A program made the position numbers and the translations under genes. A DNA stretch of 64,000 nucleotides, from positions 2,339,730 through 2,403,729 of the forward strand of contig CAWEUM010000005.1 in assembly GCA_963812255.1 (NCBI GenBank), read 5' to 3'. The notes beneath the pieces are model-generated. The model saw only the letters and a list, made by a program, of their open reading frames with translations. It was not told the origin of the DNA and did not search any database. The stretch is from DATJGR01 sp963812255. Its GTDB lineage: Bacteria; Pseudomonadota; Gammaproteobacteria; Pseudomonadales; Azotimanducaceae. Shown here piece after piece: positions 8,501 to 17,540 of the stretch (the stretch's first letter is position 1; each line of letters begins with the position of its first letter).

Positions 8501-11500
8501 CGCGTTGGTCGCACGCATCGGTGCCGTCGGGCTGTTCCGGACGGGAGAGCAGCAGGGTCAGCGCGGTCGTCAGCGTCTGCACTGCCAGCAATTCGTCGGC
8601 ATGGATGCGCATCTCGCGCAGGCGGATGCCGATGAACGTCGCCGACATCAGCGACGAGCGTTCGATGATCGATGGCTGACGATAGCGCTCGACCAACGAT
8701 TCCAGTACGGCGCGGCTGGTCGCGGCCGCGGTACCGATCGTAACCTGGGCGGTGCCGTGCGCTGGTACGCTGATCTGCATCGACAGCGATGCCAGCGGAT
8801 CGAGACCGGTTGCGCGCTCCTCGGTCTCGAGCGTCGAGGAGTCGTATCGAGCGAGCGGGTGCGCAGCCTCGCGATTGCGGCCCAGCCAGCGGCCACGGTC
8901 GGCCTGGGCTCGGATACCACTGGTCTGCGCTTCCGCGTGGGCGATGAAATGGACTGCGTACAGGCCGTCTTCGGCCACGAGGCGCGGCTTACGGACGAAG
9001 TGCAATGCCTGCGCCTTTGCATCCCAGTCGGCGCGGACGAACAGGTTAGCGAACGCGGGATGCATCTCGTCCGCGCGTGCGTCCATCAGCGACACTTCGA
9101 ACATGGACATCAGTTCGAGACGGATCGGTTGCGCCGAACTGTTCCACAGTTCTATTCGGCGCAGCTCCACGTCATCTTCGGCGCTGACCCATACCGTGCA
9201 ACGCGTTCGCAGATCGGACCATTGCGCGTCGAGCTCGACACGATCCGCGTGGAAGTTCGCGTGGTACGTCGCGGCCGGATCCGGGGCGGGGTGCTGAGTG
9301 ATCGACACCGGTGACGCGGCCGGATTGCGCCGCACGTACAAAAAGGTCCCGTGTGCATCGCGCAGCGCATCGTCACGCCAGCGCGACACGTCGGCCGCGC
9401 CGAACCTGCTCCAACCGGCGCCGTTGGCGCGTAGCGAGACGCTGTACCGGCCGTTCGACAACAGGTGAGTCGGTTGTAACGCGGTCGAGCCGGGGACCAG
9501 ACCCCGCGCATGTACGGGTTCGCGAACGCCGTCGCGACTCGGGCCCGGCGGCGGCTCGAAGGAATCCGAGATTTCTCGCGGCACCCGTTCCTGCAGCAAC
9601 GAATCCACGGCGCCGATCCTCGGATCGCTCATGCACCAGCGCCTCGGCGCTTTCGAGAGCAGAAGATTGGCCAGTGAAACGATCGTCATACCCTGGTGAT
9701 GTGCCATAAACGTGCTGACGACCGTGTATTTTTTCTTGCCCGCCTGGCGTTCAGCCGTGAAGTCGAGCGCTTCGACGAAACCCATCGCGCGGCGGGCCTG
9801 CAGGTCTTCGAGGCCGCGCAAGTTGTCGGCGGCGGCGCGCGGATCGAACATCGCAGCGAGTGCGCTCGCGTAGGGCGCCACAACCAGTTCGTCGGGCGGT
9901 GTCCGACGCAACGCCAGGCGCGGCACACCCTGCGGCGCGTATTGATAGGCGAGCGTATCGTCGTACGCGGCGTAGGCCGACTCCGAAATACCCCATGGCA
10001 CGTTCGTTGGCGCGTCGGTTTGGGTTTTACGCGGCACCTCGAGCCCGTTCACGAACGTCATCTGCTCGCGCAGCGCGGCGCGTGATGCACAGGCGAGAGC
10101 GCTCCCTCGCGGTTCGTCGAGCACCAGCGACGGCATCAAGTATTCGAACATGGACCCGGACCACGAGCGCAATCCGACGTCGGTGGCGATCGCATAGAAG
10201 GGCCGACCGAGCGCGGCCCAGTGGCTGACCGGGACGTCGCCTTTGGCAATCGCCCAGATGCTCGCGAGCCGTGATTCCGACGCGAGCAGGTCGTATGAAC
10301 TGCGGTCGAGTTGTTGCTCGGCGACCCGATAACCGATACGGAACAGCCGCCGACGCCGGTCGTAAAGAAATCGGAAATCGGGTTCGATCGCAAGGCGGCG
10401 ACAATTCCGCTCAAGTTCGAGCAATCGGCGTGTGGTCCCGGAATTGGCGCTCGACTCGCGGCGCATTTCGTCGCAGGCACCCGCGAGTGCGATCAGGTGG
10501 CCGCATAGGTTGCCGCTGTCGACGGTCGATACGAATGTCGGCGGCAGCGGTGCCAGCGTCAATGTGTCGTACCAGTTCAGAAAATGACCACGATGACGCG
10601 GCAGTCCCCGCAGCGTCGCGAGCGTCTGTTCGCAACGGGTCAACATTTCCGGTGTGTCGATCCATCCGAAGCGGCGGGCGCACGCGGTCGCGAGAAGGTA
10701 AAGGCCGATGTTGGTCGGTGAGGTGCGCTGCGCGACCATCATGTGTGGGACGGTCTGCACGTTGTCCGGCGGCAAATAGTGACTCGACGCGTCGACGTGC
10801 CGCTCGAAGAGACGCCAGGAATCGCGCGCAACGCCGAGTAGATAATCGCGGTCGGCCTCGTTGGCGGTCTCGATGCGATGCGCCCGATGCACGGCCGGGC
10901 CGGTTCGGCTGGCCCACCAGGTCCACAAAGGCGCGCTCGCCCACAATGAACACAACGCAACGGCGAGTGGAGCCGATCGCGTATCGACGTATAGCAAACA
11001 CACCAGCAGTCCGACGGCCACCAGCGTAACCGGCAGGTGACGCCGCGCGAGCCCGGCGAGATCGTGACGAACGGCGGACTGGGCGGACGCGGTCGTGGTC
11101 CACTGCAGCAATCCTCGTTGGCTGATCAGCATTCGATACACGGCCGTGCCGATTGCGTTGCAGAGGAGGAGCGCGTGTTCGACCAACTGCGTGACGTTCC
11201 ACAACATGCCGCCGGTAGCGCGACTCACATCTGAAAAAGCGTGATGAAAGAAGTGTCGCAACGCAATATCGTCCCGGCTGGGCGCGAGACCCGCGATGGC
11301 GCCGAGCATTGGACCTGCGCCGAATGCAGCGCAGACGAGAGCGAGTGCGGCGATCGGGGAAATCGGGCCGCCGATGAGGGCGGCGACGATCAATGCGACC
11401 GAAAAGGGTGCGACCAGCGAACGGCGCAAGTTGTCGACGATCTTCCAGCGATTGATCGTGCACAGTCCATAGTGTCGCGCGCGCAATAGCAGCGGCAGCA

Positions 11501-13892
11501 GTTGCCAGTCGCCGCGCGTCCACCGGCGCACGCGCGACGCGGCCACGTCCGCGTCCAGAGGGGCGTCTTCGATCAGCGTGATGTCATTGACGCCGCCGCA
11601 GCGGGCAATCGCTCCCTCGATCAGATCGTGACTGAGCACCTGTCCTTCCGGCAGCCGTCCCGTCAGCACGTTCTGCATCGCGTTGACGTTCAGCAGTCCC
11701 TTGCCGGTGAAGGTCCCTTCGTCGAACAGATCCTGATACACCTCCGACGTCGTCACGCTGTACGGATCTACGCCGCATTGGCCCGCAAACAACCAATGAA
11801 ACGGGGTTGCGAGGTTCTGCATCGGCAGCGGTGTGGCGATTCGCGGCTGCAGAATGCCGTAACCGGCGACGATTCGCCGCAGGGTCGTGTCGATGCGCGG
11901 ATGGTTCATCGGATGCGCCGCAATGCCGACGAGTTCGCGTAGTGTGCCGGGCGGCAGCACGGTGTCGCTGTCGAGGGTGATGACGTATGGGATGTTCGCG
12001 GCCGGGCGCGAACGCTCGCCCAGATCGATGAACGGTGATTCGCCCTGTAGTGCGAGCAGCTCGATCAGCTGTTCGAGCTTGCCGCGTTTGCGCTCCCAGC
12101 CGATCCAGCACTGTTCGGTTTCGGCCCAGCGCCGCTCGCGATGCAGCAGCAGGAAACGTCGTGTCGCATCCGCCGCAGGCGGATAGCGGGATTCGAGCGC
12201 ATCCATTGCAGCCGCGGCCGCGCCCAGCAGCACCGCGTCACCTTTGCAATGCGACGTGTCGGCATCGGCGTAGTCGGTCAGCAGTGCGAATTGCACGTTG
12301 CGTTCGGAATTGGCCAGGTAATGGCGCTCGAGGTGATTCGCCAGCGCCTGAATGTTGGTCGCGTTCGTGAGCATCGCTGGAATGACCACGAGCGCGCGGT
12401 GCTCGACGGGTATCCCGTCCGTGAGTGCGAGGCGCGGCAGGCGGCGCGGCAGCACCGACTCGCTGATCAACCGATTGACGACCGCAATGACCGTTTCGCT
12501 CGCTGGCCACAGTGCGAGCCACGCGAGGAGCACAAACGACGCGATCGGTGTGGTCTGGGTGGCATGGTGAGTGACGAACCACAGTGTGAGGCCGAGGCTG
12601 CCCAGCACGACGGTCGCCAGGTACGCGGGTAGTGCGACACGGCGCAGCACAACCGACCATTGCGGAATGGCTCCGGCACGCACGCCGAGCGCGCGACAGA
12701 GCGCGCTTCGGCCGGCGCCGCGCAACCAGTAGCTCGGCGATTCATTGGGTGTCGCGAAGTCGATGACGGTGCTCGTCGAGTGTGAATGCATCAGCGAGAG
12801 CAATTCGCGCGCCACGGACAATTCGTTGGTGCGGCTTTTGCGTGCGAGTCGCTCGATCGAGTGCAGCGTCGCGTCCTGCGTATCGTCGCGTTCGGCGCAA
12901 AACGTCGACGATCCCTGCATCAACTGCATCAGCGCGCTGGTGCGTCCGACCAACTCTCGCCATTGCGTGTCTCCGAGCAGCTGTAGCGACGTGATCGCGT
13001 TGCTGACGCTCAGGTTGTCTGCAGATTCTTCGGTCTGTTGTTGGATCTGCGCCGCGGTGGGATTTGGAATGGCGAGCGTGAGCGCCGCGCGCACAGCGTC
13101 GCGTTCGGAATCTGCGTCGAGCAGTCGCGCGCCGGTGTCAGAGTTAACACGCTGCAATACCTGAAGTGCAAAGGGTCGCAGGATGCCGCGGGAGTTCATC
13201 AGGTCGAAAACGTTCGTCACATCGACGTCCGCGTGTTCGTCCAGCCGATCGCACCATTGGTTTGCGACCTCGCGCGCGGCCTTGGTTACTGCCACGCGCT
13301 CCGACAGGCGCCGGAGATTCTCGACCAATACCACGCGCATCGTCGTCGGCAGCGCCCACAGTTCGCCCAATGTCAGATCGCGGGTCTGCTGGTACGCGCA
13401 GAGATATTCGACGAGCAGCGTTTCGTCGAATGCGCTGTCGGTATGGGCAATGAACGCCCAGGCGACGCCGTAAACGCGGGGGAGTCCTGCCAGATGTGCG
13501 TCGGTGAGCACGGGCAGATCTCGGAAGTAACCCCGTGGTAGGCCGTCGTGGATTTGTTTGATCTGGGCGACGACGATGTGAAAGTTGTCGAGCAGCCACT
13601 CGCCGGCGGGACTGACGTGATGTCCGGAGCGTTCCTGCAGGCCGATATACCGGTACGCCTCGCGCAGCACGGCAATGTTGGCGTGCAGTCGCGGAAAAAA
13701 CGCTGCCGATCGCGGCGCGTTGATCTTCGCGGCGTGTGTTTCGCCGAGGCTGCGTCCGTGTTCCTGGAAGCGGCTGGCGCTGAAGATCTCTGCACGGATC
13801 GGTGGTTCGATGACGCCGCGCGAGGGATCAAGAATCGCCAGCGCCTCAGTGCCTGCGTTGGGCACTTGCCGACGCAGGCGTGCGTTTTTCAT
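5586..13892 (-). CDS. Cyclic beta-1,2-glucan synthase (ChvB/NdvB-like)
   Basis: About 2768 residues, close to the size of known cyclic glucan synthases. In order: an N-terminal region, membrane helices near 430-490, a GT84-type transferase domain with DSDT near residue 637 and RWTRGDWQLLP near 793, more membrane spans, a glycoamylase-like central region starting near 1016 (DYLLGVARDSWRLFE...YLPPDN), then beta-sandwich/GH94 phosphorylase-like regions ending with GGGDWNDGMNRVG near 2432. It polymerises UDP-glucose, cyclises the chain and exports it to the periplasm. ATG 13892 (MKNARLRRQ) is preferred; the frame stays open 48 codons upstream but that part overlaps another ORF. It is the last gene of a minus-strand cluster of small membrane proteins. 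Confidence 0.92.
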   Translation of the reverse strand: MKNARLRRQVPNAGTEALAILDPSRGVIEPPIRAEIFSASRFQEHGRSLGETHAAKINAPRSAAFFPRLHANIAVLREAYRYIGLQERSGHHVSPAGEWLLDNFHIVVAQIKQIHDGLPRGYFRDLPVLTDAHLAGLPRVYGVAWAFIAHTDSAFDETLLVEYLCAYQQTRDLTLGELWALPTTMRVVLVENLRRLSERVAVTKAAREVANQWCDRLDEHADVDVTNVFDLMNSRGILRPFALQVLQRVNSDTGARLLDADSERDAVRAALTLAIPNPTAAQIQQQTEESADNLSVSNAITSLQLLGDTQWRELVGRTSALMQLMQGSSTFCAERDDTQDATLHSIERLARKSRTNELSVARELLSLMHSHSTSTVIDFATPNESPSYWLRGAGRSALCRALGVRAGAIPQWSVVLRRVALPAYLATVVLGSLGLTLWFVTHHATQTTPIASFVLLAWLALWPASETVIAVVNRLISESVLPRRLPRLALTDGIPVEHRALVVIPAMLTNATNIQALANHLERHYLANSERNVQFALLTDYADADTSHCKGDAVLLGAAAAAMDALESRYPPAADATRRFLLLHRERRWAETEQCWIGWERKRGKLEQLIELLALQGESPFIDLGERSRPAANIPYVITLDSDTVLPPGTLRELVGIAAHPMNHPRIDTTLRRIVAGYGILQPRIATPLPMQNLATPFHWLFAGQCGVDPYSVTTSEVYQDLFDEGTFTGKGLLNVNAMQNVLTGRLPEGQVLSHDLIEGAIARCGGVNDITLIEDAPLDADVAASRVRRWTRGDWQLLPLLLRARHYGLCTINRWKIVDNLRRSLVAPFSVALIVAALIGGPISPIAALALVCAAFGAGPMLGAIAGLAPSRDDIALRHFFHHAFSDVSRATGGMLWNVTQLVEHALLLCNAIGTAVYRMLISQRGLLQWTTTASAQSAVRHDLAGLARRHLPVTLVAVGLLVCLLYVDTRSAPLAVALCSLWASAPLWTWWASRTGPAVHRAHRIETANEADRDYLLGVARDSWRLFERHVDASSHYLPPDNVQTVPHMMVAQRTSPTNIGLYLLATACARRFGWIDTPEMLTRCEQTLATLRGLPRHRGHFLNWYDTLTLAPLPPTFVSTVDSGNLCGHLIALAGACDEMRRESSANSGTTRRLLELERNCRRLAIEPDFRFLYDRRRRLFRIGYRVAEQQLDRSSYDLLASESRLASIWAIAKGDVPVSHWAALGRPFYAIATDVGLRSWSGSMFEYLMPSLVLDEPRGSALACASRAALREQMTFVNGLEVPRKTQTDAPTNVPWGISESAYAAYDDTLAYQYAPQGVPRLALRRTPPDELVVAPYASALAAMFDPRAAADNLRGLEDLQARRAMGFVEALDFTAERQAGKKKYTVVSTFMAHHQGMTIVSLANLLLSKAPRRWCMSDPRIGAVDSLLQERVPREISDSFEPPPGPSRDGVREPVHARGLVPGSTALQPTHLLSNGRYSVSLRANGAGWSRFGAADVSRWRDDALRDAHGTFLYVRRNPAASPVSITQHPAPDPAATYHANFHADRVELDAQWSDLRTRCTVWVSAEDDVELRRIELWNSSAQPIRLELMSMFEVSLMDARADEMHPAFANLFVRADWDAKAQALHFVRKPRLVAEDGLYAVHFIAHAEAQTSGIRAQADRGRWLGRNREAAHPLARYDSSTLETEERATGLDPLASLSMQISVPAHGTAQVTIGTAAATSRAVLESLVERYRQPSIIERSSLMSATFIGIRLREMRIHADELLAVQTLTTALTLLLSRPEQPDGTDACDQRELWRFGISGDRPLIVVGVNDLHGMRLVRSLVQAMRLWSWGALTCDLVVVNSEARSYQMPLQLDLVALRERYAREVIETEPARACRLNVLHADELSTVERATLMTFARLRLEADGRPLSHHVQELVEWHNGALDTRRERSAALVSAVPRAATDLPPCGEFHAADGFRFDVTPTSRPLRPWINVIANPQFGAQVSESGAGFTWAGNSRLHQLTSWSNDPITDASGEAIFLQDLRTREVWSVGSGAGAADVVYCVTHTQGSTSISHRRGTLDVNATWCVDCNHSAKHVRIALRNTGTQTLRIRVVGLFEWVMGAQRSDRLSVQTNFESLAFDEAHRLDVLFATQINCDGGFGGSTAFVTMRNDASADASLDEWTCDRRELFDSAGTRVIPDRLGKLAGVGLDPCAAIAGTLMLAPGEARECVIIVGHAANLTDARALAHSATANSATLREVAAHARWNELLNTVTVATPDPLFDALVNRWLLYQTLSCRLWARAGFYQAGGAFGFRDQLQDAMAMAVPAPDLLRAQLLLAASRQFVEGDVQHWWHPPTGAGVRTRFSDDLLWLAHATAHYVDVSGDDRVLDEPVPFLEGESIPVGAEDAYFIPNVSQESATLYEHCARAIDHSLAVGAHGLPLMGGGDWNDGMNRVGIEGRGESVWLAWFLYRLVSDFAPIARRRDDLTRVNRWETAAHGWHTALKYAAWDGEWFVRAFFDDGSPLGSHASTECRIDLVAQTWSVLSGAATLSQQRSSMAAVSRLLIDDAHGLIRILDPPLATARPDAGYIQAYPPGVRENGSQYSHAGVWALMAQASLGDADAAYRSFTYLSPAHRSANAEQCPAYALEPYAMAGDVYTQAPYIGRGGWSWYTGAAGWMHRAAIQSICGLRVRGGSVCITPHLPSHWPEIRLTLQRAGQTYEFVICAASADAKIAQALERGAVPLQQGDWLALADTGGANCRLVIVTRDEERTHVAHSATVAS

Positions 13893-13897
13893 CGACG

Positions 13898-14140
13898 TCA
13901 AACCGGCAGCGAAATGCCGACGTATAGGACCGCCGCAATCAGCGTCAGGGTGGTGACGAACCGACGGGCCAAAAATGCATCGAACGTTTCGAGAGTGCAC
14001 AGGATCCGATGCAGCGGACCACACGCAAACGCACACTGGCGCAGGTGATCGCGCAAATGAGTGGGGTCAGATCGATCGAATTCGAAGGCTTGCTGCATGC
14101 AGCCACCAGTTCCGAGTCGAATAGCGTCGCTCGACATCAT
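13898..14140 (-). CDS. Small membrane protein upstream of the glucan synthase gene
   Basis: 80 residues from the ATG pair at 14140. It is His/Cys-containing in the middle (THLRDHLRQCAFACGPLHRIL) and ends with one membrane helix (FVTTLTLIAAVLYVGISLPV). It stops 5 bases before the chosen start of the glucan synthase gene, so it would be co-translated. The frame is open further upstream, but that part is Arg-rich and overlaps the next gene, so it is a shadow. No family recognised. Confidence 0.5.
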   Translation of the reverse strand: MMSSDAIRLGTGGCMQQAFEFDRSDPTHLRDHLRQCAFACGPLHRILCTLETFDAFLARRFVTTLTLIAAVLYVGISLPV

Positions 14141-14159
14141 GTTCGAAGCGTCTCGCACG

Positions 14160-14660
14160 TTAGCGCGAGTTGACGATCTGAGCGGTGGCCGTGCGCGCCA
14201 GCAGCCGTGACGCAATCTGTGATGCAACGCCGGCGACCAACGCAGGTCGAAGCAGCCAACGCCAGGCGCGCGAGCGCACCACGACCGCGCCCGCAAGGGC
14301 GGCCACGCCGAGCACCGCGGCCGGATGGCGCCGGACGAGCGGTACGATCGCTCCTCGCGCGGCCGCACCGGCGAGCGAAGCGGACGCATGCAGCGGATGC
14401 TGACTCCACCATTCGGTCATCACGTCGATCGCGATCGCAGCGACTGGATTCTTCACCGCGTCATGCGGCCGGGGAGAGCCGTTGGGATCATCCGTGGTAG
14501 CTGCGCTGTTCGAGTCGCGCTGTTCGTCGGAAAGCCAAAACGACATTCGTTGCCGGGATTGGGCCAGCCGTTCGCGGGCTGAGACGCCTGCATTGGCATC
14601 GGGTGCCCCGAATGGCGGGATCGCCGAATTGACGGTCGGGTCGGACGCTAGAGCGCTCAT
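14160..14660 (-). CDS. Hypothetical protein with C-terminal membrane segments
   Basis: 166 residues. The first 70 are polar (RLAQSRQRMSFWLSDEQRD); the C-terminal half has Ala/Val-rich hydrophobic stretches (AAVLGVAALAGAVVV and LLRPALVAGVASQIASRLL). Its start overlaps the stop of the holin-like gene by 4 bases (14657-14660), typical of an operon. The order DUF883 - holin-like - this protein resembles the YqjD-YqjE-YqjK arrangement of enteric bacteria; the position, not the sequence, suggests a YqjK-like role. Confidence 0.65.
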   Translation of the reverse strand: MSALASDPTVNSAIPPFGAPDANAGVSARERLAQSRQRMSFWLSDEQRDSNSAATTDDPNGSPRPHDAVKNPVAAIAIDVMTEWWSQHPLHASASLAGAAARGAIVPLVRRHPAAVLGVAALAGAVVVRSRAWRWLLRPALVAGVASQIASRLLARTATAQIVNSR

Positions 14661-15049
14661 GATTCACCTGCGTGACTTGCGTTGTGCAGCATTGCCGCGT
14701 CTGCGGACAGTTGACGCCGCATCGCTGCGAAGGGATCGCTCGGCGTCAGCGCGTTTGCGACGCTCAATGCCCAGATACCGAGCGCTGCCGGCACTGCCGG
14801 TACCGCTGCGAACATCCACGGCGCATGCAGACTGCCGGCCGGCAGCGCCGCCCACAGCAACATGGCGACGCCGATCAGGACGGTTGCGGCCGAGAAACTG
14901 CACAGCCCCAGAACCTGAAGAACCAGTTGCCGTTTCGCTTGCACAGCGGTCGCAGTCATCTCTTCCGCGAGCAACTCGGCATAAGCCGAGACATGCTCTG
15001 TGAGCATGTTCGGGCGCGATGCGATGAGACGAGCGAGCGGATGAGCCAC
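14657..15049 (-). CDS. Phage-holin-like / YqjE-type inner-membrane protein
   Basis: 130 residues with a polar N-terminus (AEEMTATAVQAKRQLVLQ) and two membrane helices (LCSFSAATVLIGVAMLLWAAL and MFAAVPAVPAALGIWALSV) separated by a short Gly/Ser loop. This is the layout of YqjE and other holin-superfamily-like stress proteins. It is preceded by a DUF883 gene (10-base gap) and overlaps the next gene by 4 bases. Confidence 0.7.
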   Translation of the reverse strand: MAHPLARLIASRPNMLTEHVSAYAELLAEEMTATAVQAKRQLVLQVLGLCSFSAATVLIGVAMLLWAALPAGSLHAPWMFAAVPAVPAALGIWALSVANALTPSDPFAAMRRQLSADAAMLHNASHAGES

Positions 15050-15059
15050 GAGGTTTCGG

Positions 15060-15452
15060 CTAGCTGCGCGAACTTGTCCGACCGACGAGCGTCACGAGCA
15101 CCATCAACGCGGCACCCACTGCGGCGGCGATCAACACGGATTTCACCGGTTCTTCCTTGATGTAACTCAACGTCGTATTCGTCGCGCGCACGGCCTGTCC
15201 GCGAAGTTGCTGCGAGCCCTCACGAACCTTCTCGACGCTTCGTCGTGTGAACTGTTCGGCATCGACCGCGATGCGATTCAGCGCCGGAACCGCTTGGGCG
15301 CGCGCACTATCGACACCGTCGGCGATCTGGTTCAGCGTCTCGTTTGCGACGCGCTGTGTCGAACGGATCGCCTGATCCGCGGTGTTCGCGGCTGAATCGA
15401 CGATGGCCGCTGCGGCGGCGCTGGGATTCGAATTGGGGTTTGTCGTAGTCAA
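15060..15452 (-). CDS. DUF883 (ElaB/YqjD/YgaM-like) membrane-anchored protein
   Basis: 130 residues. A long amphipathic helical region (DQAIRSTQRVANETLNQIAD...FTRRSVEKVREGSQQLRGQA) leads to the family signature YIKEEPVKSVLIAAAVGAAL and a C-terminal membrane helix ending near the terminus (LVGRTSSRS). ElaB/YqjD proteins are stationary-phase, inner-membrane tail-anchored proteins reported to bind ribosomes or the membrane under stress. First of the cluster of membrane stress proteins leading to the glucan synthase. Confidence 0.85.
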   Translation of the reverse strand: MTTTNPNSNPSAAAAAIVDSAANTADQAIRSTQRVANETLNQIADGVDSARAQAVPALNRIAVDAEQFTRRSVEKVREGSQQLRGQAVRATNTTLSYIKEEPVKSVLIAAAVGAALMVLVTLVGRTSSRS

Positions 15453-15492
15453 GTTGGCTTCTCCGATGGGTGGGCGAAAGAGTGTTTGCGGA

Positions 15493-15654
15493 TCAACGTC
15501 TGATCAGTCCGAACAGAAAACTCGCAACGGCGAGGACCAAAAAGACCAAAAACAGAAACTGCGCGATACCGACGGCGCTCGACGCGATTCCGCCGAAGCC
15601 GAATATCGCGGCGATCAGGGCGATGACTAAAAAGACGACTGCGTAGTGCAACAC
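15493..15654 (-). CDS. DUF1328 small membrane protein
   Basis: 53 residues from a GTG at 15654. The translation begins MLHYAVVFLVIALIAAIFGF, continues with GGIASSAVGIAQ and ends LFGLIRR, matching the compact two-helix DUF1328 pattern almost throughout. GGAGA lies about 8 bases before the GTG and supports this start. Function unknown; usually induced with other envelope-stress genes. It is the most upstream gene of the minus-strand cluster. Confidence 0.9.
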   Translation of the reverse strand: MLHYAVVFLVIALIAAIFGFGGIASSAVGIAQFLFLVFLVLAVASFLFGLIRR

Positions 15655-15832
15655 GGTGGCGGTCTCCAAAAGGCGTAGCCAAAAAATCTGATCGATCCGC
15701 GGTGCGCCGCGGTGAAAACAGGTTAGTCAGCGCGCGCCTGGAGGGTCATCGGCGCGCGACGCCTTGCGATGTCGTCCCGCCGGGCGAACGACTGTAGGAC
15801 CGCTCCGACATCCCGGCAGCCTCTATTCGAGT

Positions 15833-16606
15833 TCATACAAGCGGCTCGAGCGGCAGCGTCGCGCAGATGCGGGTGCCTATGCCGGGAATCGAGGCGATCG
15901 AGAGGCAACCGCCATCGCCTTCGATGCGGTGGCGCATGCCGAGCAAGCCATACGAGCCGGAACGGCGTTCGCTCAAATCGAACCCGACACCATCGTCCTC
16001 GACGCACACCACGGCGTCGCACCCTTCGCACGTCAGCGACAACTGTACGGAGCCCGCGTTCGCATATTTGGTGATGTTGGTCAGCGCCTCCTGGACGAGG
16101 CGAAAGACCGTCAGCTGGCTCTGCGGGCTCAGAGATGCCGCGTTCAGGAAGCAATCGACGCGGATGCCGCTGCACGATTCGAAGTCGTGCGCGAGAATCC
16201 CGAGCGCCGGTACCAGGCCGAGGTTGTCGAGTGTCGAGGGTCTCAGGTCCTCGATGATGGTGCGGCTCAGTGCAATCACGCTGTTGAGCGTTTCGTTCAA
16301 ACAAGTCAGGCGCTCCAGCGTCTCCGGCGGCCCGGCGACGAGGCGCATTTTGATTCGCGCGACGTCGAGTTTTGCGGCGGTCAGGAGCGCGCCGAGTTCG
16401 TCGTGCAGCGCGCGCGCCAGGCGACCGCGTTCGTCTTCACGCGCGAGTTGCAGGTGCCGTGCGAGCTCGGCGATGGGCGTCTCGACGCGTTGTTCGAACC
16501 GGCCATCCTCGAACTGTGTTCGCGGGCGTTCGTGCAGCGTCGCTGCCGTCGCATCCTCGAACGCGGGAGCCTCGATCGGAACAGCAGCGATCGACATGGG
16601 TAGCAT
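15833..16606 (-). CDS. Soluble NarL-family histidine kinase
   Basis: 257 residues with no membrane segment. The HisKA_3 dimerisation helix has EDERGRLARALHDELGALL with the phosphorylated His. The ATPase domain shows LVQEALTNITKYA (N box), EDDGVGFD (G1) and GLLGMRHRIEGDGG (G2). Such kinases phosphorylate LuxR-type regulators like the one at 2259-2891, though no regulator is adjacent. No sensor domain is present, so the signal probably comes from a partner. An in-frame ATG at 16597 is an alternative start. Confidence 0.88.
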   Translation of the reverse strand: MLPMSIAAVPIEAPAFEDATAATLHERPRTQFEDGRFEQRVETPIAELARHLQLAREDERGRLARALHDELGALLTAAKLDVARIKMRLVAGPPETLERLTCLNETLNSVIALSRTIIEDLRPSTLDNLGLVPALGILAHDFESCSGIRVDCFLNAASLSPQSQLTVFRLVQEALTNITKYANAGSVQLSLTCEGCDAVVCVEDDGVGFDLSERRSGSYGLLGMRHRIEGDGGCLSIASIPGIGTRICATLPLEPLV

Positions 16607-16650
16607 CGTGAACTCATGTAGCGGCCACTATGCTCGCGCGAGGCGCGAGC

Positions 16651-16668
16651 GTCTGTCTGCCACCGCAC
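16651..16668. promoter_or_regulatory. Second copy of the stress-promoter motif
   Basis: GTCTGTCTGCCACCGCAC, 16 of 18 positions matching 2180-2197. It sits between the histidine kinase (-) and the lmo0937-type gene (+). Role inferred from recurrence. Confidence 0.35.
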
Positions 16669-16805
16669 GCAAATGCACTCGCTGATGCGATCAATCGCGT
16701 GGGGCGTAAGTACGCCAGCGAACAGACGAGCAGGAAACCAAAACGGATATTCATGCAATGAGCGGGCTTGAATTTCCAGGACCGCCAAAGTGGACGAAAG
16801 CAAAC

Positions 16806-16955
16806 ATGCTCTACACAGTCGCCGTTGTCCTCGTCATCCTCTGGGCTTTGGGCCTGGTCACGTCCTTTACCATGGGCGGTTTGATTCACATTCTTCTGGT
16901 CGTCGCGTTGATCGCAATCGTGCTGCAGTTGCTCGGCGGACGCAGGGCGCTCTGA
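16806..16955 (+). CDS. Lmo0937-type small membrane protein (copy 1)
   Basis: 49 residues: MLYTVAVVLVILWALGLV, then TSFTMGGLIHILLVVALIAI and a short basic end GGRRAL. This two-helix pattern with TMGG-IHILL is that of the lmo0937/DUF5670 family of unknown function. The frame opens at 16758, but family members start at MLYT, so 16806 is chosen. A paralogue is at 26635-26781. Confidence 0.85.
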   Translation: MLYTVAVVLVILWALGLVTSFTMGGLIHILLVVALIAIVLQLLGGRRAL

Positions 16956-17210
16956 TGATCGTTGATGCTTCGCGACTGGCGCGCCGCTCATGCCCTGGCG
17001 GGTTCGTGCGTCGGTCGGGAAGCATCTCTGTCGTTGAAATCTCAGGCCGAATGACGATGCGTTGACCGCCTGAGGGACCACCTTTTCGGCACCCGGTGGA
17101 GTTCCTTACTTCCTCGCGGTCAGACGTCCTTGACTTTGGCTTATTGAGAAAACCATTCCCAAACGACGACCTAAGGGCGATTGATTGCTTTTTCGCGCAA
17201 AGCGGGTGGC
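16956..17210. other. Intergenic region
   Basis: No frame gives a recognisable product. Nothing else seen. Confidence 0.3.
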
Positions 17211-17390
17211 GTGATCGCCGGCAACGAAGATCTGCTCGCGAAGATGATCTGGCCACATTTCTGGGCCGTACACATCCTGCTGTTCTGGTTGATTCTCACG
17301 TATCGCACGCTGCGCGAAACTGGGACGTGCCACGGCAAGGACCGAATGAAGCGGATCTTCCTCGAACCCGTTCCGTCTGCTTCCGCCTGA
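17211..17390 (+). CDS. Possible small membrane protein
   Basis: A GTG-started frame of 59 residues with one helix (MIWPHFWAVHILLFWLILTYRTL) and a charged tail. No clear ribosome-binding site and no recognised family, so it may be a chance ORF. It lies in a region otherwise lacking genes. Confidence 0.3.
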   Translation: MIAGNEDLLAKMIWPHFWAVHILLFWLILTYRTLRETGTCHGKDRMKRIFLEPVPSASA

Positions 17391-17540
17391 CGGCTCTCTC
17401 AAGGGGCGAAGAGTGTCGGAGCGGCACGGCCGGTGGTTCACGCGGTGAGCGAGCGATAGCGGAGACGCCGGCGAAGCCGCGGTCGTTCGGGGCCGTCGTT
17501 TGAAGTCAACCCGGTCACCCGTGGGCGATTCGGCAGCGCT

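Noticed and set aside
11502..11942. Plus-strand open frame opposite the glucan synthase
   Set aside because: Antisense frame in a conserved GT84 region, no support.
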